A DNA stretch of 64,000 nucleotides, taken from positions 1-64,000 of the forward strand of contig NZ_JAELTP010000004.1 of NCBI RefSeq assembly GCF_016428915.1, written 5' to 3'. The position numbers and the translations under genes were made by a program. The DNA is from Pandoraea sp. ASV26. GTDB lineage: Bacteria; Pseudomonadota; Gammaproteobacteria; Burkholderiales; Burkholderiaceae. A model generated the notes under the pieces. That model was not told the DNA's origin. It searched no databases and saw nothing but the letters and a program-made list of their open reading frames with translations. Shown here piece by piece: positions 8,771-17,710 of this stretch (positions are counted from its first letter, which is position 1; each line of letters starts with the position of its first letter).

Positions 8771-10039
8771 CTAAACGGCGAGGGCTTCGTGCGCCACGTG
8801 GCCACCGACCAGCGTGAAACGTACGCGCCCCGGCAATTCGTATCCCAGGAACGGGGTGTTGTGGCCGGCACTGCGCAAATTCTGCGCGCTCACGGTCCAG
8901 TGCGCCGACGGTGCGAACACGCACACGTCTGCCGGCTGCCCCGTTGCGAGACGGCCGGCGCCCGGCGCCACCGCGGCAAGACGCTGTCCCGGCGCGTGCG
9001 TGACACGGGCCAACGCCTCAACCCACGGCACGCGCGACTCGTCGGCCCACTTCAGGACCAGCGACAAGAGCAGTTCCAGCCCGCTCGCTCCCGGCGCGGC
9101 TTGCGCAAACGGTACCAGACGCGCATCGGCGCCAAGCGGCGTGTGGTCAGAGCAGATGGCATCGATCGTACCGTCGCGCGCCGCGTCGCGGATGGCTTCA
9201 CGGTCCCGTTGAGCGCGCAGCGGCGGATCGAGCCGGTACTGGGCATCAAAATACCCGATGTCCATGTCGGTCAGATGGAGGTGGTGTGCGGCAACGTCGC
9301 ACGTCACCGGCAACCCTTCCGCCTTTGCCGCACGCACGAGCGCCAGCCCTGCGGCGGACGACACACGGCACAGATGCACCCGCGTGCCCGTGAAACGAAC
9401 GAGTTCGAGAATGGTGTGGAGCGCGATCGTCTCGGCGGCCACCGGAATACCCGCCAGTCCGAGACGCGATGCGACGGCCCCGCTGGCAGCCACGCCGCCC
9501 GCGGCCAATGAGGCGTCCTGCGCACGCAACCACACCGTCAGACCGAACGTGCCCGCGTATTGCAGCGCGCGCAGCAACGTGCGGTTATCCGCCATCGGCG
9601 CGTTGGCCTGCGAAAGGCCGATGCAGCCCGCTTGCGTCAACTGCGCCATTTCCGTGAGTTCACGCCCCGCGAGGCCAGCCGTCAGGGCCCCCAACGGGTG
9701 TACCTGCACCTGATGCGCGGCGCGAGCGCGCAATTGCAGCATCTCGACGAGATCGGGTTGATCGAGCACAGGGTCGGTGTCGGGCGGACATACCACGCGT
9801 GTGACCCCGCCCGCGAGCGCTGCGGCCGCTTCGCTCGCCGCGCTCACGCGACGCGCGGCCAGATCCACGAGCCCCGGCATGAGCGCCAGCCCCGTCGCGT
9901 CGATCGTGCGCTCGGCCGTGAAGTCGGCGGGGGGTGCACCGAGTGCCGCGATTTTTCCTTCGGCGATGAAGACGTCCTGAACCTGATCGGTTCGGCTGGC
10001 GGGGTCGATGACGCGACCGCCCTTCAGATGCAGTTTCAT
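8771..10039 (-). CDS. pyrC': Dihydroorotase-like protein without metal ligands (PyrC')
   Basis: A 422-residue amidohydrolase-fold protein encoded 7 bp downstream of pyrB. Active dihydroorotases carry PGLVDxHxH, a carboxylated lysine and two further histidines. Here the first block reads PGLVDLAARR, so the HxH pair is absent. The lysine region reads CIGLSQANAPMADNRTLL, and the block normally HAED reads LRAQD. A later histidine region (VAAHHLHLTD) and SDHTPLG remain. The fold is therefore dihydroorotase-like but the binuclear metal site is gone. In Pseudomonas and relatives such a pseudo-enzyme is a structural partner of aspartate carbamoyltransferase; that role is inferred here from adjacency. 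A catalytic dihydroorotase should be encoded elsewhere. Confidence 0.88.
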   Translation of the reverse strand: MKLHLKGGRVIDPASRTDQVQDVFIAEGKIAALGAPPADFTAERTIDATGLALMPGLVDLAARRVSAASEAAAALAGGVTRVVCPPDTDPVLDQPDLVEMLQLRARAAHQVQVHPLGALTAGLAGRELTEMAQLTQAGCIGLSQANAPMADNRTLLRALQYAGTFGLTVWLRAQDASLAAGGVAASGAVASRLGLAGIPVAAETIALHTILELVRFTGTRVHLCRVSSAAGLALVRAAKAEGLPVTCDVAAHHLHLTDMDIGYFDAQYRLDPPLRAQRDREAIRDAARDGTIDAICSDHTPLGADARLVPFAQAAPGASGLELLLSLVLKWADESRVPWVEALARVTHAPGQRLAAVAPGAGRLATGQPADVCVFAPSAHWTVSAQNLRSAGHNTPFLGYELPGRVRFTLVGGHVAHEALAV

Positions 10040-10046
10040 GGCGCGC

Positions 10047-11024
10047 TTACCCGTGGTTTGCGGCGACGATGCTCATCACCGCCATGCGCACGGCAATGCC
10101 GAACGACACTTGTTCGAGAATGACCGACTGCGGGCCGTCCGCGACCGCCGAGTCGATCTCCACGCCCCGATTCATCGGGCCAGGATGCATGACGATGGCA
10201 TCGGCTCTGGCCAGCGCAAGACGCGCCGGCGTCAGCCCGTAATACTTGAAGTACTCGGCTGCTGAGGGCAGCAACGCGCCATGCATTCGCTCGTTTTGCA
10301 GACGCAACATGATGATGACGTCCACATCGCGCAGCCCTTCGTCCATGTCATGGAACACGCGCACGCCGAGTTGTTCGAGCCCTTCGGGCAAGAGCGTGCG
10401 AGGGCCGATGGCGCGCACTTCCGGCACGCCCAGCGTCGTGAGCGCATGAATGTCGGAGCGCGCGACGCGAGAATGCAGAATGTCGCCAACGATCGCCACC
10501 GTCAGATTCTGGAATTCGCCCTTGTGATGACGAATCGTGTACATGTCGAGCAAGCCCTGCGTAGGGTGCGCATGACGCCCGTCGCCTGCGTTGATGACAT
10601 GCACGTGCGGCGCACAATGCTCGGCGATCAGATACGGCGCGCCCGACTGCGCATGACGCACGACGAACAGATCCGCATGCATCGCCGACAGGTTGCCGAT
10701 GGTGTCGAGCAACGTCTCGCCCTTGCTCGTCGACGACGCGTTGATATTCAGATTCAGCACATCGGCCGACAGGCGCGCGGCGGCAATCTCGAACGTCGTA
10801 CGCGTACGCGTCGAATTCTCGAAGAAGAGATTGAAGACCGACTTGCCGCTTAGCAATGGCACTTTCTTGACGTCGGCATCGTTCACGCTGACGAACTGCG
10901 TGGCGGTGTCGAGAATGTGTGTGAGCACCGCGCGCGGCAGCCCTTCCACCGTCAGCAAGTGCTTCAGTTCACCGTGACGGTTGAGCTGGGGGTGACCGCG
11001 TCGGCCGAGAATGCCGTTAGCCAT
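10047..11024 (-). CDS. pyrB: Aspartate carbamoyltransferase catalytic chain
   Basis: Catalyses carbamoyl phosphate + aspartate to N-carbamoyl-aspartate, the committed step of pyrimidine synthesis. 325 residues, slightly longer than the usual roughly 310. The carbamoyl-phosphate loop STRTRTTFE lies near residues 70-78, [12 protein letters not shown] near 160-170, and [15 protein letters not shown] near 285-300. There is a good ribosome-binding site, GGAG, upstream of the ATG. The adjacent dead dihydroorotase gene suggests the large PyrB-PyrC' complex seen in pseudomonads. No pyrR lies between it and ruvX; the 77-bp spacer is too short. Confidence 0.95.
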   Translation of the reverse strand: MANGILGRRGHPQLNRHGELKHLLTVEGLPRAVLTHILDTATQFVSVNDADVKKVPLLSGKSVFNLFFENSTRTRTTFEIAAARLSADVLNLNINASSTSKGETLLDTIGNLSAMHADLFVVRHAQSGAPYLIAEHCAPHVHVINAGDGRHAHPTQGLLDMYTIRHHKGEFQNLTVAIVGDILHSRVARSDIHALTTLGVPEVRAIGPRTLLPEGLEQLGVRVFHDMDEGLRDVDVIIMLRLQNERMHGALLPSAAEYFKYYGLTPARLALARADAIVMHPGPMNRGVEIDSAVADGPQSVILEQVSFGIAVRMAVMSIVAANHG

Positions 11025-11101
11025 GCGAGGAGAACTCCGTGCCGACGAGGCGTTGTGCGGCCCCGCGCAAAGGACAGTCGGGCGTGATGCCGCTCAGGAA
11101 G

Positions 11102-11530
11102 TCAGGCAGGCACATGCTCGTCGAAATACTGCTGGAGGATGATGCGTGCGGCTTCGGCGTCGAGCGAGGTCTTTTGAGAGACCTTGACGCCCGCCTCGGC
11201 CAGCGCCGCCGCAGCGGCAACCGACGAATAGCGTTCGTCGACCCACACGACCGGCACGTCGAATCGCCCGTTGAGTTGATTCCCGAAGCGTTTGGCTTGC
11301 TGGGTCATCGCGTGCGGCGTGCCGTCGGGATGGCACGGCAGCCCGACAACGATGAGTTCAGGTTCCCATTCGGCAATGAGCTTGCCGGTCTCGGCAAACC
11401 GGACTTCGCGGTTGAGATTGGCCAGAACGGTGAGTGCGCGGGCCTCGCGCAGCATGAGATTGCCGATCGCCACACCGATTCGGCGCTCGCCGTAATCGAA
11501 GGCGAGTACCGTGGCACTGCCAGCCGTCAT
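11102..11530 (-). CDS. ruvX: Putative pre-16S rRNA nuclease / Holliday junction resolvase, RuvX (YqgF)
   Basis: An RNase H-fold protein of 142 residues, implicated in 16S rRNA 5'-end maturation and annotated as a Holliday junction resolvase. [14 protein letters not shown] at the N-terminus carries the first catalytic Asp, WVDERYSS near residue 95 carries a catalytic Glu, and [12 protein letters not shown] near the C-terminus holds the last acidic position. Its start codon overlaps the yqgE stop by 4 bp (ATGA), a translational coupling typical of this pair. It is the second gene of the yqgE-ruvX-pyrB-pyrC'-plsC operon. Confidence 0.92.
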   Translation of the reverse strand: MTAGSATVLAFDYGERRIGVAIGNLMLREARALTVLANLNREVRFAETGKLIAEWEPELIVVGLPCHPDGTPHAMTQQAKRFGNQLNGRFDVPVVWVDERYSSVAAAAALAEAGVKVSQKTSLDAEAARIILQQYFDEHVPA

Positions 11531-12096
11531 GCGTGACCTGCGTCGGCGGACAGCATCGAGGACGTCACGCCCAACAGCGCCAGCGCCGCATCGAAGCGCT
11601 CGGCCGGCGGCACGTCGAACACAATGCCCGGGTCGGCGGCGACAGTCAGCCAGCCGTTGCGGCCGATCTCGTCTTCGAGTTGCCCCGCGCCCCAGCCCGC
11701 GTGCCCCAGCGTCAACAGAAAGCGGTTCGGCCCCTGCCCGTTGGCCACGGCTTCAAGCACGTCTTTCGATGTCGTCATCTCGAGCCCCCCCGGCACCGAC
11801 AGCGACGAGCTGAACGGCGTGCCGGTCGCCTCATGCAGCACAAAGCCGCGCTCGGTCTGCACCGGGCCACCGAAGAACACCGGCTGATGCGCCAGGGGAT
11901 CGATTTCCAGCTTCAGGTCGAGACGTTCGAAGAGCGATTGCAGATCGATGTCGGTAGGACGGTTGATGACCAGCCCGATCGCGCCTTTTTCGCTGTGCTC
12001 GCACAGATACACGACGGTCCCGGAGAACGTCGGATCGGCCATGCCCGGCATGGCGATGAGGAATTGATTCGTGAGATTGATACGGTCGTTCGGCAT
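11527..12096 (-). CDS. yqgE: YqgE/AlgH family protein (DUF179)
   Basis: About 189 residues. Family signatures are [25 protein letters not shown] at the N-terminus (only its first part is diagnostic), [10 protein letters not shown] near residue 45, [16 protein letters not shown] near 85-100 and [15 protein letters not shown] near 135-149. The ATG at 12094-12096 was chosen because the conserved [13 protein letters not shown] begins there; in-frame sequence upstream is not conserved in character. The biochemical function is unclear; AlgH was named as an alginate regulator in Pseudomonas. First gene of the pyrimidine operon and translationally coupled to ruvX. Confidence 0.9.
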   Translation of the reverse strand: MPNDRINLTNQFLIAMPGMADPTFSGTVVYLCEHSEKGAIGLVINRPTDIDLQSLFERLDLKLEIDPLAHQPVFFGGPVQTERGFVLHEATGTPFSSSLSVPGGLEMTTSKDVLEAVANGQGPNRFLLTLGHAGWGAGQLEDEIGRNGWLTVAADPGIVFDVPPAERFDAALALLGVTSSMLSADAGHA

Positions 12097-12273
12097 AGGG
12101 CCAAAGTTTATCGGAACCTGTTTGACGGTCTGCCGCCCGGTGTCGCGCGCCGCAGCAGGGGCATCAACCCTCGCGCGGGCTCGCAGCACCTGTCTGCGGC
12201 GGTCAGCGGACGAACTTTTTCCGCATCGTGATACGGCGATCGGCCGCCAAAGGCAGCCTTTGCGCCGACTTTA

Positions 12274-13659
12274 TCACGGAACGTCGCGCCCGGTGACGAG
12301 CCTCTGTCCGAACACGCTGGCGTCCAGCGCGCGCTCACGCCACATCGCCATCTCGGCAATCAGATCGGGACGCGCGTCGGGATACGTGTCGGCGGCAAAC
12401 TGATGCAACATGCCGCGCAGCGCCTTGACGGTCATCGCCAGTGCCGCCGGCCCGCCCGGCTCCGCAGGCGGGGACACGGCCAGCCGCTCGCCCGTCGCGG
12501 CCACCGCCGCCGCGAGCCGCGCGACGGGCGCCAGTCCGATGGCTGCGGAGTATTCCGCAACCTTCGCCGCCACCGCCGGATCGTTCAAATTCGGAAGCGC
12601 CTCATCCGCGAGGCTGAGGAACGTCTGGCAAACGTCATGCCGTACCGCCAGCGGGCCGATGCGCAACCAGTCGCGCGAACTGCTGCCCGCGCCCTGCTTT
12701 TGCGCCGCCTGGATAGCGTCGGCAAGCGGCTCGGGCAGATGACCGGGACGGCGCAGCACGCCGAAGTCCGCCAGCAGCGTGCCCAGCCAACTATCCGGCG
12801 CCTGGGCGTGCCACGTGGCGAGGGCGTCCAGCAGATCATGGCCGGGCACGCCCTCGCTGGCGCCCTTGCCGCCGGCGCTCGCCGTGCTGGAGGCTGGCGC
12901 AGCGGACGATGCCCGGGCCTCTTGCGGCCCACCGGAACGCGTCAATTGCTTGCGCAGCGCCAGGTTCATGCGGCCGATCTGACGCTTGTCGGCCAGACTC
13001 AGCGGGGCTCGGGCAAACCGCAGCCACGCGGCAGCCAAACGCCAATAATCGAGCGGCGCCGATGCCCCGGCACGGTGGAGATCCGCCGCAAGATCGGCCA
13101 GTTGCCCGAGCGCCGCTGTGGTGTCGGTGGCATCGGCATCGGGACGCAACAGTCGCAACAGCACGCGTTCGACGTCCGCACGCAACGGCGCCGTGCCCGG
13201 GGGCAGCCCATGCAGACGCGGTTGTGCAATCACCCACCCTGCCATCCGAAGCTCGCCCGGCGACGGTGCGCCGGACCAGTTTTCGGCAGCGGTGTCAGCG
13301 TCGCCAGACGTCGGGACGGTGGCTGGGGTGGCCCCCGCCTGCCAGATGTCGCGCTCGAACCGGCGCAGGGCGTTGCGTTGCGCGTCCTGACTGCCCGACT
13401 GTCCATACGCCGCCTCGGCAATGGCCTGCACGAGACGCTCGCCATGGAGCGCCCAATCGGCGTGGCCGCTCGACTGAAGCAGACGGTTGGCCCGACGTAA
13501 CGGCCCGAGCGCCGCCGCCGGGCCGTTCGACCAGGCATCAGACGCTTCGGTCAGCGCGTCCGCCACCTCGGGCAAACGCCACAAGGGGGACGTGTCACGC
13601 GGCTCGCGTGCGGGCGTTCCGGGGGTGGTGATGTCGGAAGGCGTTTGCGGCGTCACCAT
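12274..13659 (-). CDS. Hypothetical protein resembling the N-terminal Hpt region of ChpA/PilL or FimL
   Basis: A 461-residue, Ala-rich, mostly helical protein with no signal peptide or membrane segment. Segments such as LGPLRRANRLLQSSGHADW (about residues 55-75), PLDYWRLAAAWLRFARAP (about 210-230) and DWLRIGPLAVRHDVCQTFL (about 345-365) recall the N-terminal helical region of ChpA/PilL histidine kinases or of FimL. This is recognition from memory and not a search. There is no HisKA, HATPase or CheW part, and a low-complexity Ser/Ala linker lies near 245-265. It sits between yqgE and rubredoxin, where I recall related genera carrying the pilGHIJ-chpA chemosensory operon. It may be a shrunken remnant of that locus; function unproven. 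Confidence 0.6.
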   Translation of the reverse strand: MVTPQTPSDITTPGTPAREPRDTSPLWRLPEVADALTEASDAWSNGPAAALGPLRRANRLLQSSGHADWALHGERLVQAIAEAAYGQSGSQDAQRNALRRFERDIWQAGATPATVPTSGDADTAAENWSGAPSPGELRMAGWVIAQPRLHGLPPGTAPLRADVERVLLRLLRPDADATDTTAALGQLADLAADLHRAGASAPLDYWRLAAAWLRFARAPLSLADKRQIGRMNLALRKQLTRSGGPQEARASSAAPASSTASAGGKGASEGVPGHDLLDALATWHAQAPDSWLGTLLADFGVLRRPGHLPEPLADAIQAAQKQGAGSSSRDWLRIGPLAVRHDVCQTFLSLADEALPNLNDPAVAAKVAEYSAAIGLAPVARLAAAVAATGERLAVSPPAEPGGPAALAMTVKALRGMLHQFAADTYPDARPDLIAEMAMWRERALDASVFGQRLVTGRDVP

Positions 13660-13811
13660 GGGCCATCTCCTGGCCGTGCGGCCGGTCTTCGTGAATTCGG
13701 GCGGGAAGTCCGCCGCGTCGCCCGCCCGGCCGATGGCCGGGAGGATCGTCGAGCGCGTTGCCGGGCTGACGGCTTAACGGCGGTCAGATGCATCGGAGAA
13801 CGCGAAGAACG

Positions 13812-13838
13812 TGGAAAACGCGGAAAACCTGGAAAACG
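13812..13838. repeat. Short tandem repeat, three GGAAAAC units with 9-bp period
   Basis: Three copies of GGAAAAC at 13813, 13822 and 13831 lie between the rubredoxin stop and the upstream end of the hypothetical gene. Too short for a regulatory claim. Confidence 0.5.
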
Positions 13839-13878
13839 CGCGCGGATCTTTCAAAACGGGCGGCCGGGCCGCCGGTTC

Positions 13879-14049
13879 TCAGATCTGCACCATCTCGAAG
13901 TCTTCCTTGCGCGCACCGCACTCGGGACAGGTCCAGTTGATGGGCACGTCATCCCAGCGCGTGCCGGGGGCAATGCCCTCGTCGGGCAAACCAGCCTCTT
14001 CGTCGTAAATCCAACCGCAAATGAGGCACATCCAGCTCTTGTATTCCAT
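13879..14049 (-). CDS. rubA: Rubredoxin
   Basis: A small iron-only electron carrier of 56 residues. The four iron-ligand cysteines occur in two CxxCG knuckles, MCLICGWIYD at the N-terminus and TCPECGARKEDF near the C-terminus, with the typical hydrophobic core residues between. The ATG at 14047-14049 begins MEYKSWMCLICG; upstream in-frame sequence is not part of the family. It is divergent from thiD, the usual arrangement in Burkholderiaceae. The redox partner is not encoded nearby. Confidence 0.95.
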   Translation of the reverse strand: MEYKSWMCLICGWIYDEEAGLPDEGIAPGTRWDDVPINWTCPECGARKEDFEMVQI

Positions 14050-14263
14050 TCTTTCTTCAGCGACGAGCGTTCCGTTACAATGGCTTGTCAACCGCTTCGG
14101 GTCACGCCGACAGAGATGTCGTGCGGTGTTGTGGGAACCCTGCCGGTGCATTGTCCCGACAGGTGTTGCCCCCGGCGCCTTTCAGCGCTCCGAAACGGGC
14201 ATTTAAGGCGTGATGGTACCAACGAACCCAAGGCCTGACCAGATCGCCGTCTATCCTGCTTCC

Positions 14264-15100
14264 ATGCACACTGAATCTCCTCCCATTCTCCTGACCTTCG
14301 GACTCTCCGACCCCACTTCGGCAACTGGCGTTCAGGCCGACCTGCTCACCTTCGCGAGCATGGGCGGCTACGGTGTGTCGGTACTGACCGGCTACTCCTC
14401 CCAGGACTCACGCGCTTGCGATGAAGTGCAACCGATCGATCCGGACTGGATCGCCGACCAGGCGCGCATGCTGCTCGAAGACATGCCTGTCGCCGCCTTC
14501 AAGGTCGGCAGCGCCGTCAATGCCGAAAACGTCGCGGCCATCGCCGAAATCGTGGCCGACTACGACGAAACACCCCTCGTGGTGGCGCCCGACTTCGGGC
14601 TGGCGGGCGAGCATCTGCTTTCCGCCGACGAATTGCGTGAGGCCACAGCCAGCCTCCTCGTCCCCCAGGCCAGCGTGCTTGTCGTGAGCCCGGCCAGCGC
14701 GGTTGCGCTCGCGCAGACCGTCACGGAGAACGAGAACCTTTCGCTCGACGAAGCGGTATCCATCCTGCTGGAAAATGGCTGCGAGTTCATTCTGGTGAGC
14801 GACAACAACTCACCGCAATTCACGCACACGCTCTACTCAGACGGTGGCGTCATCCGCGAAGACGCCTGGGATCGCCCCCCCCACAACGTGGCAGGTGCTA
14901 TCGACACGCTGGCAGCCGCCGTTACTGCGATGCTGGCCAACGGTCTGGCCGTGCCCGAGGCGGTGCGCGAGGCACAGGAATATCTGCAACAGGTGCTGGA
15001 GAATGCGTTCCGCCCCGGCATGGGACGCCATTTCCCCGACCGGTTCTTCTGGGCGCGAAGCGAAGAGACCGATCAGGAGAGCGACGCCCCCAAAGCCTGA
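14264..15100 (+). CDS. thiD: Hydroxymethylpyrimidine/phosphomethylpyrimidine kinase
   Basis: Phosphorylates HMP and HMP-P in thiamine diphosphate synthesis; ribokinase-like fold. About 278 residues. The N-terminal substrate loop reads LTFGLSDPTSATGVQADLLTF in two adjoining halves, a variant of the usual TIAGSDPSGGAGIQADLKTF. Supporting segments are YGVSVLTGYSSQDS and the anion-hole region HNVAGAIDTLAAAV near residue 225, where the common GTGCT-type motif is replaced by VAGAID. That change makes the kinase activity less certain than usual. The ATG at 14264 was preferred to one at 14210 because conserved sequence begins there. It ends at a strong hairpin terminator. Confidence 0.8.
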   Translation: MHTESPPILLTFGLSDPTSATGVQADLLTFASMGGYGVSVLTGYSSQDSRACDEVQPIDPDWIADQARMLLEDMPVAAFKVGSAVNAENVAAIAEIVADYDETPLVVAPDFGLAGEHLLSADELREATASLLVPQASVLVVSPASAVALAQTVTENENLSLDEAVSILLENGCEFILVSDNNSPQFTHTLYSDGGVIREDAWDRPPHNVAGAIDTLAAAVTAMLANGLAVPEAVREAQEYLQQVLENAFRPGMGRHFPDRFFWARSEETDQESDAPKA

Positions 15101-15161
15101 ACCACGGATGGCATCGATGCCATCCATGGGAAAGGCCGCAAAGGACGACGCTACAAAGCAC

Positions 15162-15192
15162 AACGCCCGCGAATACGCGGGCGTTTGCTTTT
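15162..15192. terminator. Terminator between thiD and the PglL-like gene
   Basis: 10-bp perfect stem AACGCCCGCG / CGCGGGCGTT with a 4-nt loop and T-rich tail on the plus strand. It lies between two converging genes and may serve both. Confidence 0.8.
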
Positions 15193-15219
15193 GTGGGCGA
15201 CGTCAGCGCCCCCCTTTCA

Positions 15220-17055
15220 TCACGACAACTGACGGGCTTTCTGTGCGGGCACCATCGCATCGTCGTCCGCCTCGTCGCCCTTCGGTCGGCCCCACACCTC
15301 GATGACCCGCTTGACGAAGGGCGCCAGATCGTCGCCCTGCGCCCGCAGCATGCGCACCAGTGCGGCGTACTGCCCCTCGAAAATCGCCGAGTTGTAGTTC
15401 TTCAGACGGCGAATGTCTTCCAGCGCCTCATCATCGCGACCCGCAATCGCCAGCAACACGATATAACGCTTGATCATCGTCGGGCCGGCGCCCAACGCCA
15501 GCGCTTCGCGATGCGCCGCCAGCTTTTCGTCCAACTGATCGCGACTCAGGAACAGCGCGCCCGTGACCGCGTAGTCACCGTACGGCGCGAAGAAAAGCGC
15601 CGGATCGGTGCGATACGCGTCGACCTTGCCGGCACGATACGCCACTTCGACACGCTGGTAATCGGTGTAAAGCCAGGGAATCGCCACGCAGGCAAACAGC
15701 AAAATCACGCCATTGATGGCGCCGGTGGCCGTCGGCGAGACGCTGTCGATTTGCTTTGTCTCGCAAAAACCCAGCAGGAACAGTGCAGGCAGCAAGAAGA
15801 ATGCGTAATGCTGCGGGTACTCCAGCATGGCGTGCATCGCCACCATGCCGAGCAAAATGAATGCGAGCGCAATCGGCGGCGCCTTGATACCGCGCACGGC
15901 GCGCACGAACCAGAACGCCAGCGGCACCAGCACCGCCAACGTACCGATGATGCCGGTCTTCGCGAGCAGGTCGAGCAGCACGTTATGGGCATTGTCGGCC
16001 ATCTCGACCGGGCCGAGCTTATCGACCAACGCAAACTGCGCGTCGATATAGTTCGACCACCCGGCGCCCAACAACCAATGCTCGCGGAAAATCGCCAGGC
16101 CGTACTCCCACAGGTTCAGGCGTCCCGTCACCTGACCGGCCTGCTGCATGCGGGCCACGGCACTGCCGTCGAGCTGCAATCCCCACGCCGCGTTCGCCCA
16201 GCCAACGAGCATCGTCATCAGCGCCAGCAAAGGCAGGATGGCCACGGGTACGAACCATCTTGTCGACCGGCGCATATTGCGCGTCGGCTCGGCACGCTCC
16301 ATCCACACGAGCCACAGGCCGAACGCCGATAGCAGCGCCAATTGCAGCCACGGTGTGCGCGACCCGGTCAGGCAAATACCGATGTCGAGCGCAGCGCATA
16401 CGGGCAGCCAGAGCCACGCGGGCAGCTTACGTTGGTACCAGAGATAAAACGCCCCCGCGCTGGCAAGTGACAAATACGTTGCCAGGTGATTCGGCTGATA
16501 CATATTGCCGAACAACCGCCGTGCGACCGTCACGGAATACTTGGCCACCAGCCAGGGCACATTGCCTTCCAGATGAAACGCCTGAAGCACCTGTGCGCCG
16601 ACCGCATATAGCCCGCCCAGCGTGAGCGCCACCGCACTCCACCGCATGAGGACATTGCGCCAGCCCAGTTGCGCGACCCAAAAGCCTGCGCTCACCGCCA
16701 CGATCATCGCCACGCCGTAGAGCAACGCCGTCATCATCAGTTGCGGCAGTTCGGTCGGCATGGTGGCGCGTTGCACGAGGATGATCGCCACGAACGCGAG
16801 CGGCATCCAGGTCACACGAGGCAAGCGTAACGCCCGGCCGTCGCGCTGCCACACGGCGATCATCGACAGTGCGCCGAGCACGCCGAAGAGCGAGAACGTC
16901 AGGGCTTCCGAATAAAACGTGGAAATCGGATACGTGTGCTTGACGAGGTTATAGGGCAGAGCCCAGATCAGGGCTACCGTGAGCCCGATCATCGAGAGAA
17001 GCAGAGGAGGAAACAAGATCGCCGCCGTGCAGTGCACCGGTTGGAAGATGCGCAA
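15220..17055 (-). CDS. PglL/Wzy-family O-oligosaccharyltransferase (O-antigen ligase family)
   Basis: 611 residues with about 11-12 hydrophobic segments over the first 450, then a soluble periplasmic-type C-terminal region. The family signature LFGNMYQPNHLATYL (about residues 185-200) and CLTGSRTPWLQLALL (about 230-245) are typical of PglL/PilO-type enzymes, which transfer a lipid-linked glycan to serine or threonine of pilin and other proteins. The gene follows a type IV pilin gene by 136 bp on the same strand, with a terminator between, as expected for a pilin-glycosylation pair. WaaL O-antigen ligase or Wzy polymerase is the main alternative; adjacency to pilin favours protein glycosylation. 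Confidence 0.82.
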   Translation of the reverse strand: MRIFQPVHCTAAILFPPLLLSMIGLTVALIWALPYNLVKHTYPISTFYSEALTFSLFGVLGALSMIAVWQRDGRALRLPRVTWMPLAFVAIILVQRATMPTELPQLMMTALLYGVAMIVAVSAGFWVAQLGWRNVLMRWSAVALTLGGLYAVGAQVLQAFHLEGNVPWLVAKYSVTVARRLFGNMYQPNHLATYLSLASAGAFYLWYQRKLPAWLWLPVCAALDIGICLTGSRTPWLQLALLSAFGLWLVWMERAEPTRNMRRSTRWFVPVAILPLLALMTMLVGWANAAWGLQLDGSAVARMQQAGQVTGRLNLWEYGLAIFREHWLLGAGWSNYIDAQFALVDKLGPVEMADNAHNVLLDLLAKTGIIGTLAVLVPLAFWFVRAVRGIKAPPIALAFILLGMVAMHAMLEYPQHYAFFLLPALFLLGFCETKQIDSVSPTATGAINGVILLFACVAIPWLYTDYQRVEVAYRAGKVDAYRTDPALFFAPYGDYAVTGALFLSRDQLDEKLAAHREALALGAGPTMIKRYIVLLAIAGRDDEALEDIRRLKNYNSAIFEGQYAALVRMLRAQGDDLAPFVKRVIEVWGRPKGDEADDDAMVPAQKARQLS

Positions 17056-17063
17056 GCATAACG

Positions 17064-17091
17064 AAAAATGGCCGCCCGGGGGCAGCCATTT
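17064..17091 (-). terminator. Terminator downstream of the pilin gene
   Basis: 12-bp stem with one G-U wobble (minus-strand arms AAATGGCTGCCC / GGGCGGCCATTT), followed by TT on the minus strand. It lies between the pilin and the PglL-like gene, so most pilin transcripts may end before the glycosyltransferase gene. Confidence 0.75.
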
Positions 17092-17191
17092 CGTGCTTCA
17101 CGCGCGTCAAAACGCCGTGAATGAATTCGCAGTCGCAGCCGGTCGCCGTGTATGACGATGCAGACGCCATACGACCGGCCGTCAACCGGAT

Positions 17192-17710
17192 TCAGGCCCC
17201 TTGGTTCACGGCGCCGCGGCACTCCTGCGGCGCCAGCTTGGCCGGCAACGTCGCACCATTGGGCGCCCCTTCACGGCCCTGCGCGAAACACGTCCACACG
17301 ATCTGGCCTTCGGGCGCCTTGCCGACCGTCAGCGCTTTGGGCTTGCCGTCGGCACCGGCGCTCGTCGGCACCAGCACCAGCGCGCCGTCGCCCGCGCGTT
17401 GCGTGTAGGCAACCGTCACGTTGCCACTCACGGAGTCGATGCTCACGGAGTTCACGTTGTCGGTCGCGCTCGGCGCCTGCCAGCCGCTATTGAACGGCGC
17501 ACCATGCATGGCGTTCTCGCTCACGAGCGCCTTGGCCGAGGCCGCAACCCCCAGTCCTTCGACAACACGTGCGCGCACCAGATAATTTTGCAGATACGGC
17601 ACGCCTGCGGTGACCAACACGCCGATGATCGCCAGCACGATCATCAGCTCAATCAGGGTGAAACCCCGGGATTTGGCGTTACCGGTGGTCCGGTGGCCGA
17701 AACGACGCAT
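17192..17710 (-). CDS. Type IV pilin, major-pilin type
   Basis: 172 residues. The short leader ends in SRG and is followed by FTLIELMIVLAIIGVLVTAG, the canonical prepilin peptidase site and N-terminal helix with Glu at +5. Two cysteines near the C-terminus (WTCFAQ and PQECRG) form the expected disulfide-bounded D-region. The N-terminal ATG at 17708-17710 is preceded by GGGAG. Pilins polymerise into type IV pili used for twitching, adhesion and DNA uptake. The PglL-like gene downstream suggests that this pilin is O-glycosylated; the sequence has many Ser/Thr residues but the site is not identifiable. Confidence 0.93.
   Translation of the reverse strand: MRRFGHRTTGNAKSRGFTLIELMIVLAIIGVLVTAGVPYLQNYLVRARVVEGLGVAASAKALVSENAMHGAPFNSGWQAPSATDNVNSVSIDSVSGNVTVAYTQRAGDGALVLVPTSAGADGKPKALTVGKAPEGQIVWTCFAQGREGAPNGATLPAKLAPQECRGAVNQGA

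Noticed and set aside
13812-13838. Three GGAAAAC units as a CRISPR or iteron array
   Set aside because: Only three 7-bp units with 2-bp spacers; no array structure, no cas or rep gene.
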